Shown one piece after another: positions 16,539 through 25,919 of a DNA stretch of 64,000 nt. Each line of letters starts with the position of its first letter. The first letter of the stretch is position 1. The stretch is from positions 329,276-393,275 of the forward strand of contig CBDBUX010000019.1 in assembly GCA_965212205.1 (NCBI GenBank). Reading direction: 5' to 3'. Made by a program: the position numbers and the translations under genes. The notes under the pieces were generated by a model. It had not been told where the DNA came from, did not search any database, and was given only the letters and a program-made list of their open reading frames with translations. This DNA is from JAHEJJ01 sp965212205 (GTDB taxonomy: Bacteria; Bacteroidota; Bacteroidia; Flavobacteriales; Flavobacteriaceae).

Positions 16539-17795
16539 TTACAATCCAAAGGCTTTTTTAATATCTTCTACCATGTCTAATTTCTCCCAGGTAAAGAGTT
16601 CTACCTCCTTCTCTACCTTCCCATTATAGGGCGATTCGAAAGTCTTATTTACCAGTCGGGGTTCCTTGCCCATATGGCCATACGCAGCGGTCTCCCTGTA
16701 TATCGGATTCCTTAATTTTAATCGGTCTTCAATGGCAAAAGGTCTCATATCGAACAACTCTGACACTTTCTCAGCGATCTGGCCATCACTTAATTCAACT
16801 TTAGCAGTTCCATAGGTGTCCACAAATATCGATGTAGGATGGGCCACGCCTATGGCATAGCTAACCTGGACCAGAATTTCATCGGCAACCCCTGCTGCTA
16901 CAAGGTTCTTTGCAGCATGCCTTGCGGCATAAGCTGCACTTCGATCGACCTTACTGGGGTCCTTTCCGCTAAAAGCGCCACCACCGTGGGCTCCTTTGCC
17001 TCCATAGGTGTCCACGATTATCTTTCTACCGGTAAGACCTGTATCTCCATGAGGACCTCCAATAACAAATTTGCCTGTTGGGTTGATATGGTATTGTACT
17101 TCTTCCGAAAACAGTTGCTGAATATTTGGCGGTAATTTCTTCACTACACGCGGGATGAGGATATGTATGATATCCTTTTTGATTTTATCGAGCATCCTTT
17201 CGTCATCGCTATCAAAATCATCGTGCTGGGTAGATACCACAATAGTATCGATCCGCTGCGGAACATGGTCATCTGAATACTCCAGGGTAACCTGGGCCTT
17301 TGCATCCGGCCTGAGATATGCCATATCTTTGGCCTCTCTTCTAAGCAGCGCCAGTTCCTGCAGGATTTTGTGGGAGATATCGAGAGCTACAGGCATATAA
17401 TTAGCACTTTCCACCGTAGCATAACCGAACATCATCCCCTGGTCGCCGGCACCTTGTTCTTCTTTGGTTTCCCTTTCGACCCCCTGATTGATCTCTGCAG
17501 ACTGTTCATGAATGAGAGAGATAATTCCGCAAGAATCACCGCTGAATTTATATTCGGCCTTGGTATAACCAATTTCGTTGATCACTTCACGTGTAACAGC
17601 CTGTAGGTCGAGATAAGTGTTACTTTTAACCTCACCGGCCAGAATCACCTGTCCTGTGGTTACCATGGTCTCGCAGGCTACTTTACTGCCAGGGTCGAAC
17701 GCAAGAAAATTATCTAAGAGTGCATCGCTGATCTGATCTGCAATTTTATCGGGATGACCCTCGCTGACCGATTCTGATGTAAAGAGATACGCCAT
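16539..17795 (-). CDS. metK: S-adenosylmethionine synthetase
   Basis: The 418-residue enzyme makes SAM from methionine and ATP. Signatures are SEGHPDKIADQISDALLD with His14, GDQGMMFGYA, and the glycine-rich GGGAFSGKDPSKVDRSAAY of the MetK family. Flavobacterial MetK proteins are slightly longer than the E. coli enzyme, as here. It is transcribed alone on the minus strand behind a SAM-II riboswitch at 17868-17917. Its own product therefore probably limits its synthesis. No Shine-Dalgarno sequence is seen before the ATG (AATAATTTATG). Confidence 0.97.
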   Translation of the reverse strand: MAYLFTSESVSEGHPDKIADQISDALLDNFLAFDPGSKVACETMVTTGQVILAGEVKSNTYLDLQAVTREVINEIGYTKAEYKFSGDSCGIISLIHEQSAEINQGVERETKEEQGAGDQGMMFGYATVESANYMPVALDISHKILQELALLRREAKDMAYLRPDAKAQVTLEYSDDHVPQRIDTIVVSTQHDDFDSDDERMLDKIKKDIIHILIPRVVKKLPPNIQQLFSEEVQYHINPTGKFVIGGPHGDTGLTGRKIIVDTYGGKGAHGGGAFSGKDPSKVDRSAAYAARHAAKNLVAAGVADEILVQVSYAIGVAHPTSIFVDTYGTAKVELSDGQIAEKVSELFDMRPFAIEDRLKLRNPIYRETAAYGHMGKEPRLVNKTFESPYNGKVEKEVELFTWEKLDMVEDIKKAFGL

Positions 17796-17867
17796 AAATT
17801 ATTTTTCGAAATTAATCAGACCGACTAAACCAAGCTAAAGAGGAGACCATTCTTAAGGGGAAGCAGT

Positions 17868-17917
17868 GGCTGCTTTAGCATTTTTAAAGAGGTTGCAATC
17901 AGTCAAATCCATCCTCT
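17868..17917 (-). promoter_or_regulatory. SAM-II riboswitch upstream of metK
   Basis: The minus strand reads AGAGGAUGGAUUUGACUGAU, then UGCAACCUCU, then UUAAAAAUGCUAAAGCAG. P1 is AGAGG with CCUCU. The loop segment CUG-AUU-GCA can form the H-type pseudoknot with UGC-UAAAG-CAG, the SAM-II topology, and GAUUUGAC, UUGCAA and GCUAAA match the SAM-II (SAM-alpha) consensus. A further UCCUCU (plus 17839-17844) downstream can compete for the P1 5' strand. The aptamer ends about 73 bases before the metK ATG. Confidence 0.82.
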
Positions 17918-17929
17918 ACAATGGGTCGT

Positions 17930-17937
17930 CAAAAATA
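17930..17937 (-). promoter_or_regulatory. metK promoter -7 element
   Basis: TATTTTTG on the minus strand fits the TAnnTTTG consensus and lies 13 bases upstream of the first base of the SAM-II aptamer. Transcription would start almost at the aptamer, as is common for this compact class. Confidence 0.5.
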
Positions 17938-18077
17938 CATATTTAACAAAGAAATAAAAATTCTGCATCGTTTTAATTATCTGGTGTATTTCATCAACTA
18001 TTTTTTCGCGGTGCGAAGATACTTTGTATATTGTGTTCCCTATAAAAATCTACACTAACCATAAAGGACCACATTTT

Positions 18078-18692
18078 ATGCACATAGCGGTTGCGGGGAA
18101 TATAGGGGCCGGTAAGACCACCTTAACAGAGCTGCTTGCCAAACACTACAGATGGGAAGCTCATTATGAAGATGTTGTGGACAACCCCTATCTTGATGAT
18201 TTTTACAATCAGATGGAACGATGGAGTTTTAATCTGCAGATCTATTTCCTCAATAGTCGCTATAGACAGATCCTTAAAATCCGAGAAACCGGCAAGAATG
18301 TCATTCAGGATCGCACAATCTATGAGGATGCTCATATTTTTGCGCCCAACCTTCACGCCATGGGGCTGATGACCAACAGGGATTTTAGCAACTATACCGG
18401 GTTGTTCGAACTCATGGAACAATTGGTACAACCCCCAGATCTTCTGATCTATCTAAGAAGTACAATATCTAACCTGGTTCAACAAATTCATAAGAGGGGC
18501 CGGGACTATGAAAACTCGATTTCGATCGACTACCTCAGCCGTTTAAATGAGCGATACGAGGCCTGGGCCCATGGATATGAAAAGGGCAAACTCCTGATCA
18601 TAGATGTGGATAAACTCGATTTTGTAGACAACCCGGAACATTTGGGCGAGGTCATCAATAAAATCGATGCGGAAATCCACGGTCTCTTTTAA
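18078..18692 (+). CDS. deoxynucleoside kinase
   Basis: This is a 204-residue dNK-family kinase that phosphorylates deoxynucleosides for salvage. The P-loop GNIGAGKTTL is at the N-terminus, and the DRTIYEDAHIFA segment carries the family's DR(S/T) motif and catalytic acidic residue. LRSTISNLVQQIHKRGRDYE is the lid/arginine region. The frame is open further upstream to 18024, but family alignment puts the start at ATG 18078, which gives MHIAVAGNIGAGK. It is divergent from metK and transcribed alone. Substrate choice (dA, dG or other) cannot be read from the sequence. Confidence 0.9.
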   Translation: MHIAVAGNIGAGKTTLTELLAKHYRWEAHYEDVVDNPYLDDFYNQMERWSFNLQIYFLNSRYRQILKIRETGKNVIQDRTIYEDAHIFAPNLHAMGLMTNRDFSNYTGLFELMEQLVQPPDLLIYLRSTISNLVQQIHKRGRDYENSISIDYLSRLNERYEAWAHGYEKGKLLIIDVDKLDFVDNPEHLGEVINKIDAEIHGLF

Positions 18693-18852
18693 TTCTTTAA
18701 AAAGTGTACTACAGCTACCGTAGCCATTACACTCATTCAAAACTCTAGTTCACTCATTATCGGTTTTATATCGTGTTTTAAGAACATAGATTTAGGTAAT
18801 AATCTATTCCACCGGCATCGAGCCACCAGTTGGAGTACTAAATCAATGTTTT

Positions 18853-19557
18853 ATGGAACCGAAAAAGTATGCCAAGCATAATATCAATCGAAACTCCCCG
18901 CTCTATTTTAGCCTGGGTCTAACCCTGGTTCTTCTGATGACTTATATCGCACTGGAATGGAAGAGCTATGGGTCGGCATCGGAGTGGGATCATAGTATCC
19001 TGATACAGGAAAATTCTATTGAAGAAGCTCCTGTCGTTATCAAAATACCTAAAATACTTCCTCAAAAGAAAATTCAAACGCCTCCTCTGATCATAATAAA
19101 GGAAGATGATGAGGTAATAGATGAAACGCCTATCGAATCCTCGGAAAGTGACATTAATAGTGAAATAGTACCCATCGACAGTATTTCGGTACTAGAAGAA
19201 ATCGAAGACGAGATCATCGATTTTATTCTGATCGAAGAAGTCCCCATATTTCCTGGTTGTGAAGATTCGAAAGATAAAAGAGCTTGTTTTCAGGCGATGA
19301 TGATCAAGCATGTCAATAAAAACTTTCGCTATCCGGAATCGGCTATTGAAATGGGCCTGGAGGGCAGAGTGTTTATACAGTTCACCATCCAAAAAGATGG
19401 AAGTATTGGCGATATTAAAATGCGGGGGCCAGATAGAATTCTGGAAACCGAGGCGGTAAGGATAATTAAAAAACTTCCACAGATGACACCGGGTAAGCAA
19501 AGGGGTAAAAATGTTCGTGTTCCTTTTACGATGCCGATTGTTTTCAGATTACAATAG
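18853..19557 (+). CDS. TonB-like energy transducer
   Basis: A 234-residue protein with a short cytoplasmic start, one membrane helix (about residues 17-36), an acidic, Ile/Glu-rich periplasmic linker where TonB usually has proline-rich sequence, and a C-terminal TonB domain (about 145-234). The domain contains VPIFPGCED and FRYPESAIEMGLEGRVFIQFTI, both characteristic of Bacteroidota TonB proteins. Members couple the proton motive force, through ExbBD, to outer-membrane transporters. No ExbB, ExbD or TonB-dependent receptor is in the window, so its partner is unknown. It ends at a strong bidirectional terminator. Confidence 0.88.
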   Translation: MEPKKYAKHNINRNSPLYFSLGLTLVLLMTYIALEWKSYGSASEWDHSILIQENSIEEAPVVIKIPKILPQKKIQTPPLIIIKEDDEVIDETPIESSESDINSEIVPIDSISVLEEIEDEIIDFILIEEVPIFPGCEDSKDKRACFQAMMIKHVNKNFRYPESAIEMGLEGRVFIQFTIQKDGSIGDIKMRGPDRILETEAVRIIKKLPQMTPGKQRGKNVRVPFTMPIVFRLQ

Positions 19558-19567
19558 TCATAAAAAA

Positions 19568-19588
19568 ACCCCGCCAAATCGGCGGGGT
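19568..19588. terminator. bidirectional terminator between tonB-like gene and hppA
   Basis: ACCCCGCC-AAATC-GGCGGGGT is a perfect 8-base stem with a 5-base loop, flanked by A-runs on the left. It lies between convergent genes and can serve both. Confidence 0.85.
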
Positions 19589-19611
19589 CTTATAAATTTA
19601 ATCTGCTCAGT

Positions 19612-21960
19612 TTATCTCTTTTCCAAAGCTGTGGTTTCCGCTTTGATTTCAGATTCAGATATTTTGATATCGGTCTCTGTCTCAGCATCGATCGTATTTG
19701 ATGCTACTACCTGATATTCTACCGCCGACGCATCGTTTTGAGATACCATCTCTGCATCTACCATTTCAACTTTTTGGTTTTCTTCTTCAACCCGACTCTC
19801 ATTGTAGGCGGTTAAAGTTTCTGAAGAAAGTGCAATACTGGGTGCAATTACCAGAGCTACTACAGACATTAATTTCAAAAGTATATTCAATGAAGGCCCT
19901 GAAGTATCTTTAAAAGGATCTCCCACTGTATCGCCAACTACTGCTGCTTTATGAGCGTCTGTTCCTTTTCGCCCCTGCTCTTCTATCATTTTCTTGGCAT
20001 TGTCCCATGCACCTCCCGCATTGGACTGAAAAATCGCCATCAATACCCCGGCGGTGGTTACCCCAGCCAGAAGACCACCTAGCATTTCCGCGCCACCGAT
20101 AAATCCTACGGCTACGGGAACAGCGATCGCTAATAACCCAGGTAAGACCATTTCTTTGATCGATGCTTTGGTGGAGATCTCCACACATTTCTGATATTCT
20201 GCTTTCCCATCGGCTGCGTCAAAGATCTTTCTATCTTCTTCTGAGGCCTTAGACATATCAGAATCATATTTATTCATCACAACCAAAGCGTTTTTAAGTT
20301 CAGGAATATCCCTGAACTGCCTTCTTACTTCCTCGATCATCGCCATGGCCGCCCGTCCTACAGCGCCCATCGAAAGGGCTGAAAAAACGAAGGGAAGCAT
20401 ACCTCCTACCAGAAGGCCTGCCATAATATCGGGTCGTGACACATCTATAGTTTTTACGTTTGCCGTTTGCATAAATGCGGCGAACAAGGCTAACGCTGTT
20501 AAGGCCGCCGAACCGATGGCAAATCCTTTTCCGATGGCTGCAGTGGTATTCCCGACAGCGTCGAGTTTATCAGTCCTTTCTCTTACCTCCTTAGGTAATT
20601 CCGACATCTCGGCGATTCCTCCGGCATTGTCTGAGATCGGTCCGTAGGCATCTACCGCTAATTGAATACCTGTATTGGCCAGCATCCCTACAGCGGCAAT
20701 CGCTATTCCGTAGAGACCTGCGAAGTAATGTGATATAAGAATTGCCGCGGCAATCAATAGAATAGGAATAGCTGTAGACATCATACCTACACCCAAACCA
20801 GCAATGATGTTTGTGGCCGATCCGGTTTCAGACTGTCGTACTATACCATTTACAGGTTTAGTGCCTGTTCCTGTATAATATTCGGTTACCTTACCGATTA
20901 GCAAACCAGCGGAAAGTCCGGCAATAGTTGCCCAAAAAACACCCATAGATGAATATTCATTTCCCGCGATGACCCAGCTCTCTGGTAACATCTCTGCAAT
21001 AATAAAGTAGGAAGCGGCCACGGTAAGAATAGCAGATCCGAACTCCCCAACATTCAGTGCTTTATGAGGTGACCCGCCGTCTTTTACCTTTACGAAAAAA
21101 GTCCCTATAATGGACATGACAATTCCGGCTGCTGCCAGCGCCAGTGGTAACAGAACTGCTCCCAGTCCGTCGAATGAAGCTCCGAATTCAGGCAAAGCGA
21201 CAAAAGCGGCACCAAGTACCATAGTACCGATAATAGAACCGACATACGATTCAAAAAGATCGGCACCCATACCGGCAACATCTCCAACATTATCACCTAC
21301 ATTATCTGCAATTGTAGCCGGGTTTAACGGATGGTCTTCAGGAATACCGGCTTCTACTTTACCAACGAGATCGGCACCTACATCGGCTGCCTTTGTGTAA
21401 ATTCCGCCACCTACACGGGCGAACAAGGCAATAGATGAAGCTCCGAGCGAAAATCCGGAGAGTACATTGAGTACTTCACCTATATTCCAACCCTGACCAC
21501 TATAGATAAAGAACAAGCCACTAAGTCCGAGGACACCAAGTCCAACGACACCCATTCCCATTACAGAACCACCTGCGAAAGCTACTTCAAGTGCCTGACC
21601 TAATGAATTTCTTGCGGCATTCGTTGTACGTACATTGGCCTTAGTTGCCACTTTCATTCCTATAAAACCAGCGAGGGCCGAACAAATGGCCCCGACGATG
21701 AAAGAAACAGCAACCAGCCCATTGGAACCTTCTTCCGATGAACCTTTGAAATACAGCAATATGGCTACAGCAATAACAAAAATGGAAAGTATTTTGTATT
21801 CTGCTTTTAAGAACGACATCGCGCCGTCGGAAATGTTTTTGGCTATTCTTGCCATTTTATCATCTCCTACCTCCTGTTTAGTTACCCAAATGTTTTTAAA
21901 CAGGACAAACAAGAGTGCCAAAACACCAAATGCTGGTAAAAAGTCTATGAAAAGTTCCAT
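19612..21960 (-). CDS. hppA: membrane-bound ion-translocating pyrophosphatase
   Basis: This 782-residue integral membrane protein hydrolyses pyrophosphate and pumps protons or sodium. About 16 membrane helices are expected. The active-site motifs DNVGDNVGDVAGMGADLFESY and DAYGPISDNAGGIAEM are visible. The GNTTAAIGKG segment has Ala where K+-independent enzymes have Lys, so by family knowledge it is of the K+-dependent type; the ion pumped is not settled. The last membrane helix ends near residue 710, and about 70 acidic residues follow, beyond the usual end of the family. Promoter elements lie at 21994-22022. The gene is transcribed alone. Confidence 0.95.
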   Translation of the reverse strand: MELFIDFLPAFGVLALLFVLFKNIWVTKQEVGDDKMARIAKNISDGAMSFLKAEYKILSIFVIAVAILLYFKGSSEEGSNGLVAVSFIVGAICSALAGFIGMKVATKANVRTTNAARNSLGQALEVAFAGGSVMGMGVVGLGVLGLSGLFFIYSGQGWNIGEVLNVLSGFSLGASSIALFARVGGGIYTKAADVGADLVGKVEAGIPEDHPLNPATIADNVGDNVGDVAGMGADLFESYVGSIIGTMVLGAAFVALPEFGASFDGLGAVLLPLALAAAGIVMSIIGTFFVKVKDGGSPHKALNVGEFGSAILTVAASYFIIAEMLPESWVIAGNEYSSMGVFWATIAGLSAGLLIGKVTEYYTGTGTKPVNGIVRQSETGSATNIIAGLGVGMMSTAIPILLIAAAILISHYFAGLYGIAIAAVGMLANTGIQLAVDAYGPISDNAGGIAEMSELPKEVRERTDKLDAVGNTTAAIGKGFAIGSAALTALALFAAFMQTANVKTIDVSRPDIMAGLLVGGMLPFVFSALSMGAVGRAAMAMIEEVRRQFRDIPELKNALVVMNKYDSDMSKASEEDRKIFDAADGKAEYQKCVEISTKASIKEMVLPGLLAIAVPVAVGFIGGAEMLGGLLAGVTTAGVLMAIFQSNAGGAWDNAKKMIEEQGRKGTDAHKAAVVGDTVGDPFKDTSGPSLNILLKLMSVVALVIAPSIALSSETLTAYNESRVEEENQKVEMVDAEMVSQNDASAVEYQVVASNTIDAETETDIKISESEIKAETTALEKR

Positions 21961-21993
21961 ATATAAAGTTTAATTAGGTTTTAAAAACGGCTG

Positions 21994-22022
21994 CAAAAGT
22001 AGTAAAATGCATTTAGAATCAA
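21994..22022 (-). promoter_or_regulatory. hppA promoter
   Basis: On the minus strand a TTG (22020-22022), 18 bases, then TACTTTTG (21994-22001) match the Bacteroidota -33/-7 pattern. It lies 33 bases upstream of the hppA start. Confidence 0.65.
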
Positions 22023-22160
22023 AAAGGTATTTTACCTTCTGCATGTCACTTTGATCGCTTAATGCGAGATAATGGATTTTTGGTAATTGTAATTCGCTCA
22101 GATCAATTTCTATGACATTGAATATCATTGTATTGAACAATTTAGAAGGCGATTACAAAT

Positions 22161-24653
22161 TCAGAAACTAAATCCAAAGGTACCTTTGATACTAAAATCA
22201 CGTGCACTGGGATCATCGAGGTAGTTCCCGCGGAAATTAAAATCGATTCTGAATATTTTAAAGATATTCCCTATGCCAAAGGAATATTCCCAGTAGATCT
22301 CATCTGTAGGGGCCACTAAGGGGATATTTGTCGGGGTGTTCAGGATTTTGTTCTCATCCGAGAGCTCACCCCAGGCACCTCGCAGACCGATAATCTCACG
22401 AAGATTCAATTTTCTGATACCCGGAATCCTGGAGAATAATCTGCCGTTGAAATTATGTTCCAAATGCAAGGTCGCATAAGTGTCGGTGACAAATTCATAA
22501 AAATCCAGATTTGGAAACGTATTGTAGATGGTCCAAATGGTTTGGTTACCAGGTATTACACTAAGTAACCCCAAAGGGACTGCTCCGAAGGTCTTACCAA
22601 CCTCAAGTGTGCTATACAACCGGCCAAACCCTCCAATCTTCCATGGCTGATGAAACGATAATTGTATCTTTTCATATTCAAAATCGCTCTCGAAAAATCC
22701 CTTTAGACCCTTGGTATAGTTAACAACAAAGGTGCTGTAGTCGAAGTTGATGTCCCGTCGTTCAACGCCATAACCGATGGTTCTTTTATTTGGAGTATAT
22801 ATAAGGGTGGTATTGATGTCGAATTGGTCGATCTCAGAAGAAATACCTGTGGGGGAATCAGGATCGATATAATCAAGGCTGAACGAATCAGGTAAAGCCG
22901 AACTCAAACTACGAAAGGAACCTCCAAACCGAATCCTGAGATTGGTCCACGGTTCTACTTCTGCATGCAGTGTACTCAGGTCGATATTGGTAAGTCTGTT
23001 GTTAGATCCTACGGTAAATAGTGCAGAGGAGGCCACACTGCGTCCGAGAACATCGGTCGTAGAGGTCAGGTTGATACCCAACTGTTCTATATCCCGCCGG
23101 TTTCCACCCGATAGAATAAGCCTGATATCCTTATCGAGCAGCCATTTTCCCGAGAACCCGTGCTTAAACTTTTTGTCCTTAAATCCATAGGCAAGGTAAC
23201 CCTCCAAACGCCACGGATCGTTCTGACCAAAAAAAGTTCTGGCACCACCGCGCAGTCTGATTCCTTCTGCTTCGTTAAAACCTACTGTGCTGTAGAGATC
23301 CCCGATGTCGATATTCCATTTATCGATCTCTATATATCCCGATTCGAGAATACTCACCAGATTATAATAAGTATTGAATTTTGGGACGGTTTTTAAGGTG
23401 TCCAGTAATTTGTATATGCCCTGTTCATCGCGGTTGAGCGATTCCAACCTGCTGTTGTTCCAAAAAGTACTGTCTCTTTGAAATACCCTAGGGTCGTATG
23501 GATTGGCCTTTTGCTTATAAAACTCTTTTGGTTTTCGCACATTAAATCTATGGTTGTCATAAACTGTAGTGCGTTTGCCATAAATACCCTTAGATTCCTC
23601 TTTTTTGGTTAGACTGAAATCGCTCAGCATATAATCGCGTTTCAAGAGAAATACGGAATCGTTTAAAACTTCGAATTCCTGCTCGATATAGATTTCCTTC
23701 ACCCAGTTGATATTGGCGCTCTTGGTGACTTCCAGGTTGATCTTTTTAATAGCATAGGTAGTGTCATTGACCCAGAAATCTCCCTTAAAGGTGAGTTCAC
23801 TTTTCCTTCGGGGGTAGTAGATAATATGATAACACCACTTATTGTCGATAAATGCACTGTCGGTGAGAATATAGTTATAGGTGTCGACACCGGTTTTAGA
23901 CAGCGGACTGGTAAAGCTCTTATCGAAAAATTTGAGATAGTTATTATATATATCGTAATCTGAATAAAGGTCCTTAACAAATCCAATGATCGCCTGGTTG
24001 CTGCTAAAACCAGAATTTTTGTTCCCCAGCACATCTTCTTTCTTCGCATTGGTCTGGTTGTCACCGTAGACCTTGCTAGCTGTTTCGTTAAGAAATATGG
24101 GCAGATAGGTTTTTCCGGTGATCCTCGAGGTATCGAGATCTTCAAAGACAAATTCGAGGCCCTTGAATAGCTTACTCTGCATCATGGCACTGTCTATAGA
24201 ATTCAGATCGAACTGAACTTTCTCGTACTTATCATATTCATATTGATCGAACATTCTAAGTCCATTTATCTTTTTTCGAGCCCATATTTTTTTGAGAATA
24301 TCCACTGCAGGATTATTCTTTTTGGGTTGTTTACCTACATAAACCACTACCTCATCGAGCTGTGTTCCAGGTTCCAGTACAACGGCCAGATTGTAGGTAG
24401 CTGTCTTAACCAAGGGTATTTCACGGGTCTGATATCCCACAAAAGAAACGGACAAAACAGTATATCGTACCTCAGATTCGAGATAAAACAAACCGTCTTC
24501 ATTGGTCACAGTACCCTCTGTAGAATTCTTAAAGATTACATTGGCAAAGGCAACCGGATCACCTTCCTGATCGATAACCTTACCCCCAACCTTTGTCTGG
24601 GAGAAGGCCGATATGGTAATGAGCAAGAAAAAAATAAGCCTGAAATACTTCAT
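22161..24653 (-). CDS. DUF5686 / carboxypeptidase regulatory-like domain outer-membrane protein
   Basis: An 830-residue protein with a signal peptide (to about residue 19, ending AFSQ), a CarboxypepD_reg-like beta-sandwich (about 20-105; GKVIDQEGDPVAFANVIF), then a DUF5686 region that ends in beta strands and a C-terminal phenylalanine, typical of an outer-membrane barrel. The regulatory-like domain resembles the N-terminal extension of TonB-dependent receptors, but no plug domain is seen. Function is unknown; family members are widespread in Bacteroidota. I chose the second ATG (24653) because it gives a cleaner signal peptide; the first lies six bases earlier. The 152-base gap to pdhB holds nothing I recognise. 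Confidence 0.85.
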   Translation of the reverse strand: MKYFRLIFFLLITISAFSQTKVGGKVIDQEGDPVAFANVIFKNSTEGTVTNEDGLFYLESEVRYTVLSVSFVGYQTREIPLVKTATYNLAVVLEPGTQLDEVVVYVGKQPKKNNPAVDILKKIWARKKINGLRMFDQYEYDKYEKVQFDLNSIDSAMMQSKLFKGLEFVFEDLDTSRITGKTYLPIFLNETASKVYGDNQTNAKKEDVLGNKNSGFSSNQAIIGFVKDLYSDYDIYNNYLKFFDKSFTSPLSKTGVDTYNYILTDSAFIDNKWCYHIIYYPRRKSELTFKGDFWVNDTTYAIKKINLEVTKSANINWVKEIYIEQEFEVLNDSVFLLKRDYMLSDFSLTKKEESKGIYGKRTTVYDNHRFNVRKPKEFYKQKANPYDPRVFQRDSTFWNNSRLESLNRDEQGIYKLLDTLKTVPKFNTYYNLVSILESGYIEIDKWNIDIGDLYSTVGFNEAEGIRLRGGARTFFGQNDPWRLEGYLAYGFKDKKFKHGFSGKWLLDKDIRLILSGGNRRDIEQLGINLTSTTDVLGRSVASSALFTVGSNNRLTNIDLSTLHAEVEPWTNLRIRFGGSFRSLSSALPDSFSLDYIDPDSPTGISSEIDQFDINTTLIYTPNKRTIGYGVERRDINFDYSTFVVNYTKGLKGFFESDFEYEKIQLSFHQPWKIGGFGRLYSTLEVGKTFGAVPLGLLSVIPGNQTIWTIYNTFPNLDFYEFVTDTYATLHLEHNFNGRLFSRIPGIRKLNLREIIGLRGAWGELSDENKILNTPTNIPLVAPTDEIYWEYSFGIGNIFKIFRIDFNFRGNYLDDPSARDFSIKGTFGFSF

Positions 24654-24811
24654 GGGCATTTATCATGGCAACTTCGACGATGACCTGAGCCTGATACCTG
24701 TCAGAATTTGGGAGATCGGAAAAGATTAATGGGTAGTTGTAGGTCGTATGAAGGTCCTTTTAGACGTTTATCACTTTGTCGGGATATCGTTTATAGCTTT
24801 ACAAAATGCTA

Positions 24812-25792
24812 TTAGTCCTGGTATAGAACCTTTTTTACCGCCTTAATCACGTCCTGATGATTCGGCAGCCATTCTTGAAGCAATACCGGCGAATATGGTG
24901 CCGGGGTATCGGCCGTATTGATCTTCACTATCGGCGCATCAAGATAGTCAAAGGCCTTCGACTGCACCAGATAGGTAATCTCTGTAGCTATATTGCCAAA
25001 TGGCCAGGCCTCTTCAAGAACTACGAGTCGATTAGTTTTTTTGACCGACTTTAGGATAGCCTCGTGATCCATCGGGCGCACCGTTCGCAAATCGATGATT
25101 TCACAGCTTATCCTTTCTTTTTCCAGTTCTTCTGCCGCCTTGTAAGCTTCCTTTATGATTTTTCCGAAAGAAATTATGGTTACATCCTTGCCTTCCCTTT
25201 TGATCTCGGCGACGCCCAGCGGAATGGTAAATTCTCCTTCAGGCACCTCGCCTTTATCGCCATACATTTGTTCCGATTCCATAAAGATCACAGGATCATC
25301 GTCACGAATGGAAGACTTTAACAAGCCCTTGGCATCTGCAGGATTGGAAGGAACCACCACTTTTAATCCGGGGCAATTGGCAAACCAACTCTCAAAAGCC
25401 TGCGAGTGTGTCGCCGCCAATTGGCCGGCCGAAGCAGTCGGTCCCCTGAAAACAATAGGAATATTGAACTGACCTCCAGACATTTGACGCATTTTAGCAG
25501 CGTTGTTGATAATCTGATCGATGCCTACCAATGAGAAATTGAATGTCATAAATTCTATAATAGGTCGATTTCCAATCATCGCTGATCCAACACCGATTCC
25601 CGCAAACCCTAATTCTGAAATAGGAGTGTCCAGGACCCTTTCTGGCCCAAACTCATCTAGCATTCCTTTTGAAGCTTTATAAGCCCCATTGTACTCGGCT
25701 ACTTCTTCCCCCATAAGATATATGGAATCGTCTCTTCTCATTTCTTCGGACATGGCTTCGGCAATGGCCTCTCTAAACTGGATCGTTCTCAT
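24812..25792 (-). CDS. pdhB: pyruvate dehydrogenase E1 component, beta subunit
   Basis: This 326-residue protein is the beta chain of the heterotetrameric E1 of the pyruvate dehydrogenase complex. It has the transketolase pyrimidine-binding fold (FREAIAEAMSEEMRRDDSIYLMGEEVAEYNGAYK, residues 6 onward, with the conserved Glu near 29) and a C-terminal transketolase domain (VLEEAWPFGNIATEIT). The alpha subunit, E2 and E3 are not in the window. A related branched-chain 2-oxoacid E1 beta is the main alternative; the LDEFGPERVLDTPISELGF region fits both. The minus-strand TATTTTTG at 25837-25844 is a candidate -7 box. Confidence 0.9.
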   Translation of the reverse strand: MRTIQFREAIAEAMSEEMRRDDSIYLMGEEVAEYNGAYKASKGMLDEFGPERVLDTPISELGFAGIGVGSAMIGNRPIIEFMTFNFSLVGIDQIINNAAKMRQMSGGQFNIPIVFRGPTASAGQLAATHSQAFESWFANCPGLKVVVPSNPADAKGLLKSSIRDDDPVIFMESEQMYGDKGEVPEGEFTIPLGVAEIKREGKDVTIISFGKIIKEAYKAAEELEKERISCEIIDLRTVRPMDHEAILKSVKKTNRLVVLEEAWPFGNIATEITYLVQSKAFDYLDAPIVKINTADTPAPYSPVLLQEWLPNHQDVIKAVKKVLYQD

Positions 25793-25836
25793 AATGATCT
25801 CTTAGGATAAGGGTTTGGTTCGATGCAAAATGCCAA

Positions 25837-25844
25837 CAAAAATA
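25837..25844 (-). promoter_or_regulatory. pdhB promoter -7 element
   Basis: TATTTTTG on the minus strand fits TAnnTTTG, 45 bases upstream of the pdhB start. The nearest upstream TTG is only 13 bases away, shorter than usual. Confidence 0.45.
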
Positions 25845-25895
25845 GAAAAATATTGGTCAATTCCCCGCCTGCACGACCCAAAATTAATTTAATAT

Positions 25896-25919
25896 ATTTA
25901 CTATGCATGCATAGTAAAT
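25896..25919. promoter_or_regulatory. 24-bp perfect palindrome, candidate operator of etfBA
   Basis: A perfect 24-base palindrome centred between 25907 and 25908, core ACTATGCATGCATAGT, with AT-rich outer arms. Its right arm overlaps TAAATTTG (25915-25922), a -7 element pointing to etfB. A bound repressor would therefore block that promoter. A near-copy (17-base half plus core) occurs at 49520-49536 before an SGNH lipoprotein gene. The binding protein is not identified. Confidence 0.65.

Noticed and set aside
25896..25919. Palindrome as attachment or restriction site or transposon end
   Set aside because: There are no paired copies bounding an element and no target duplication, and the overlap with a promoter element favours an operator.
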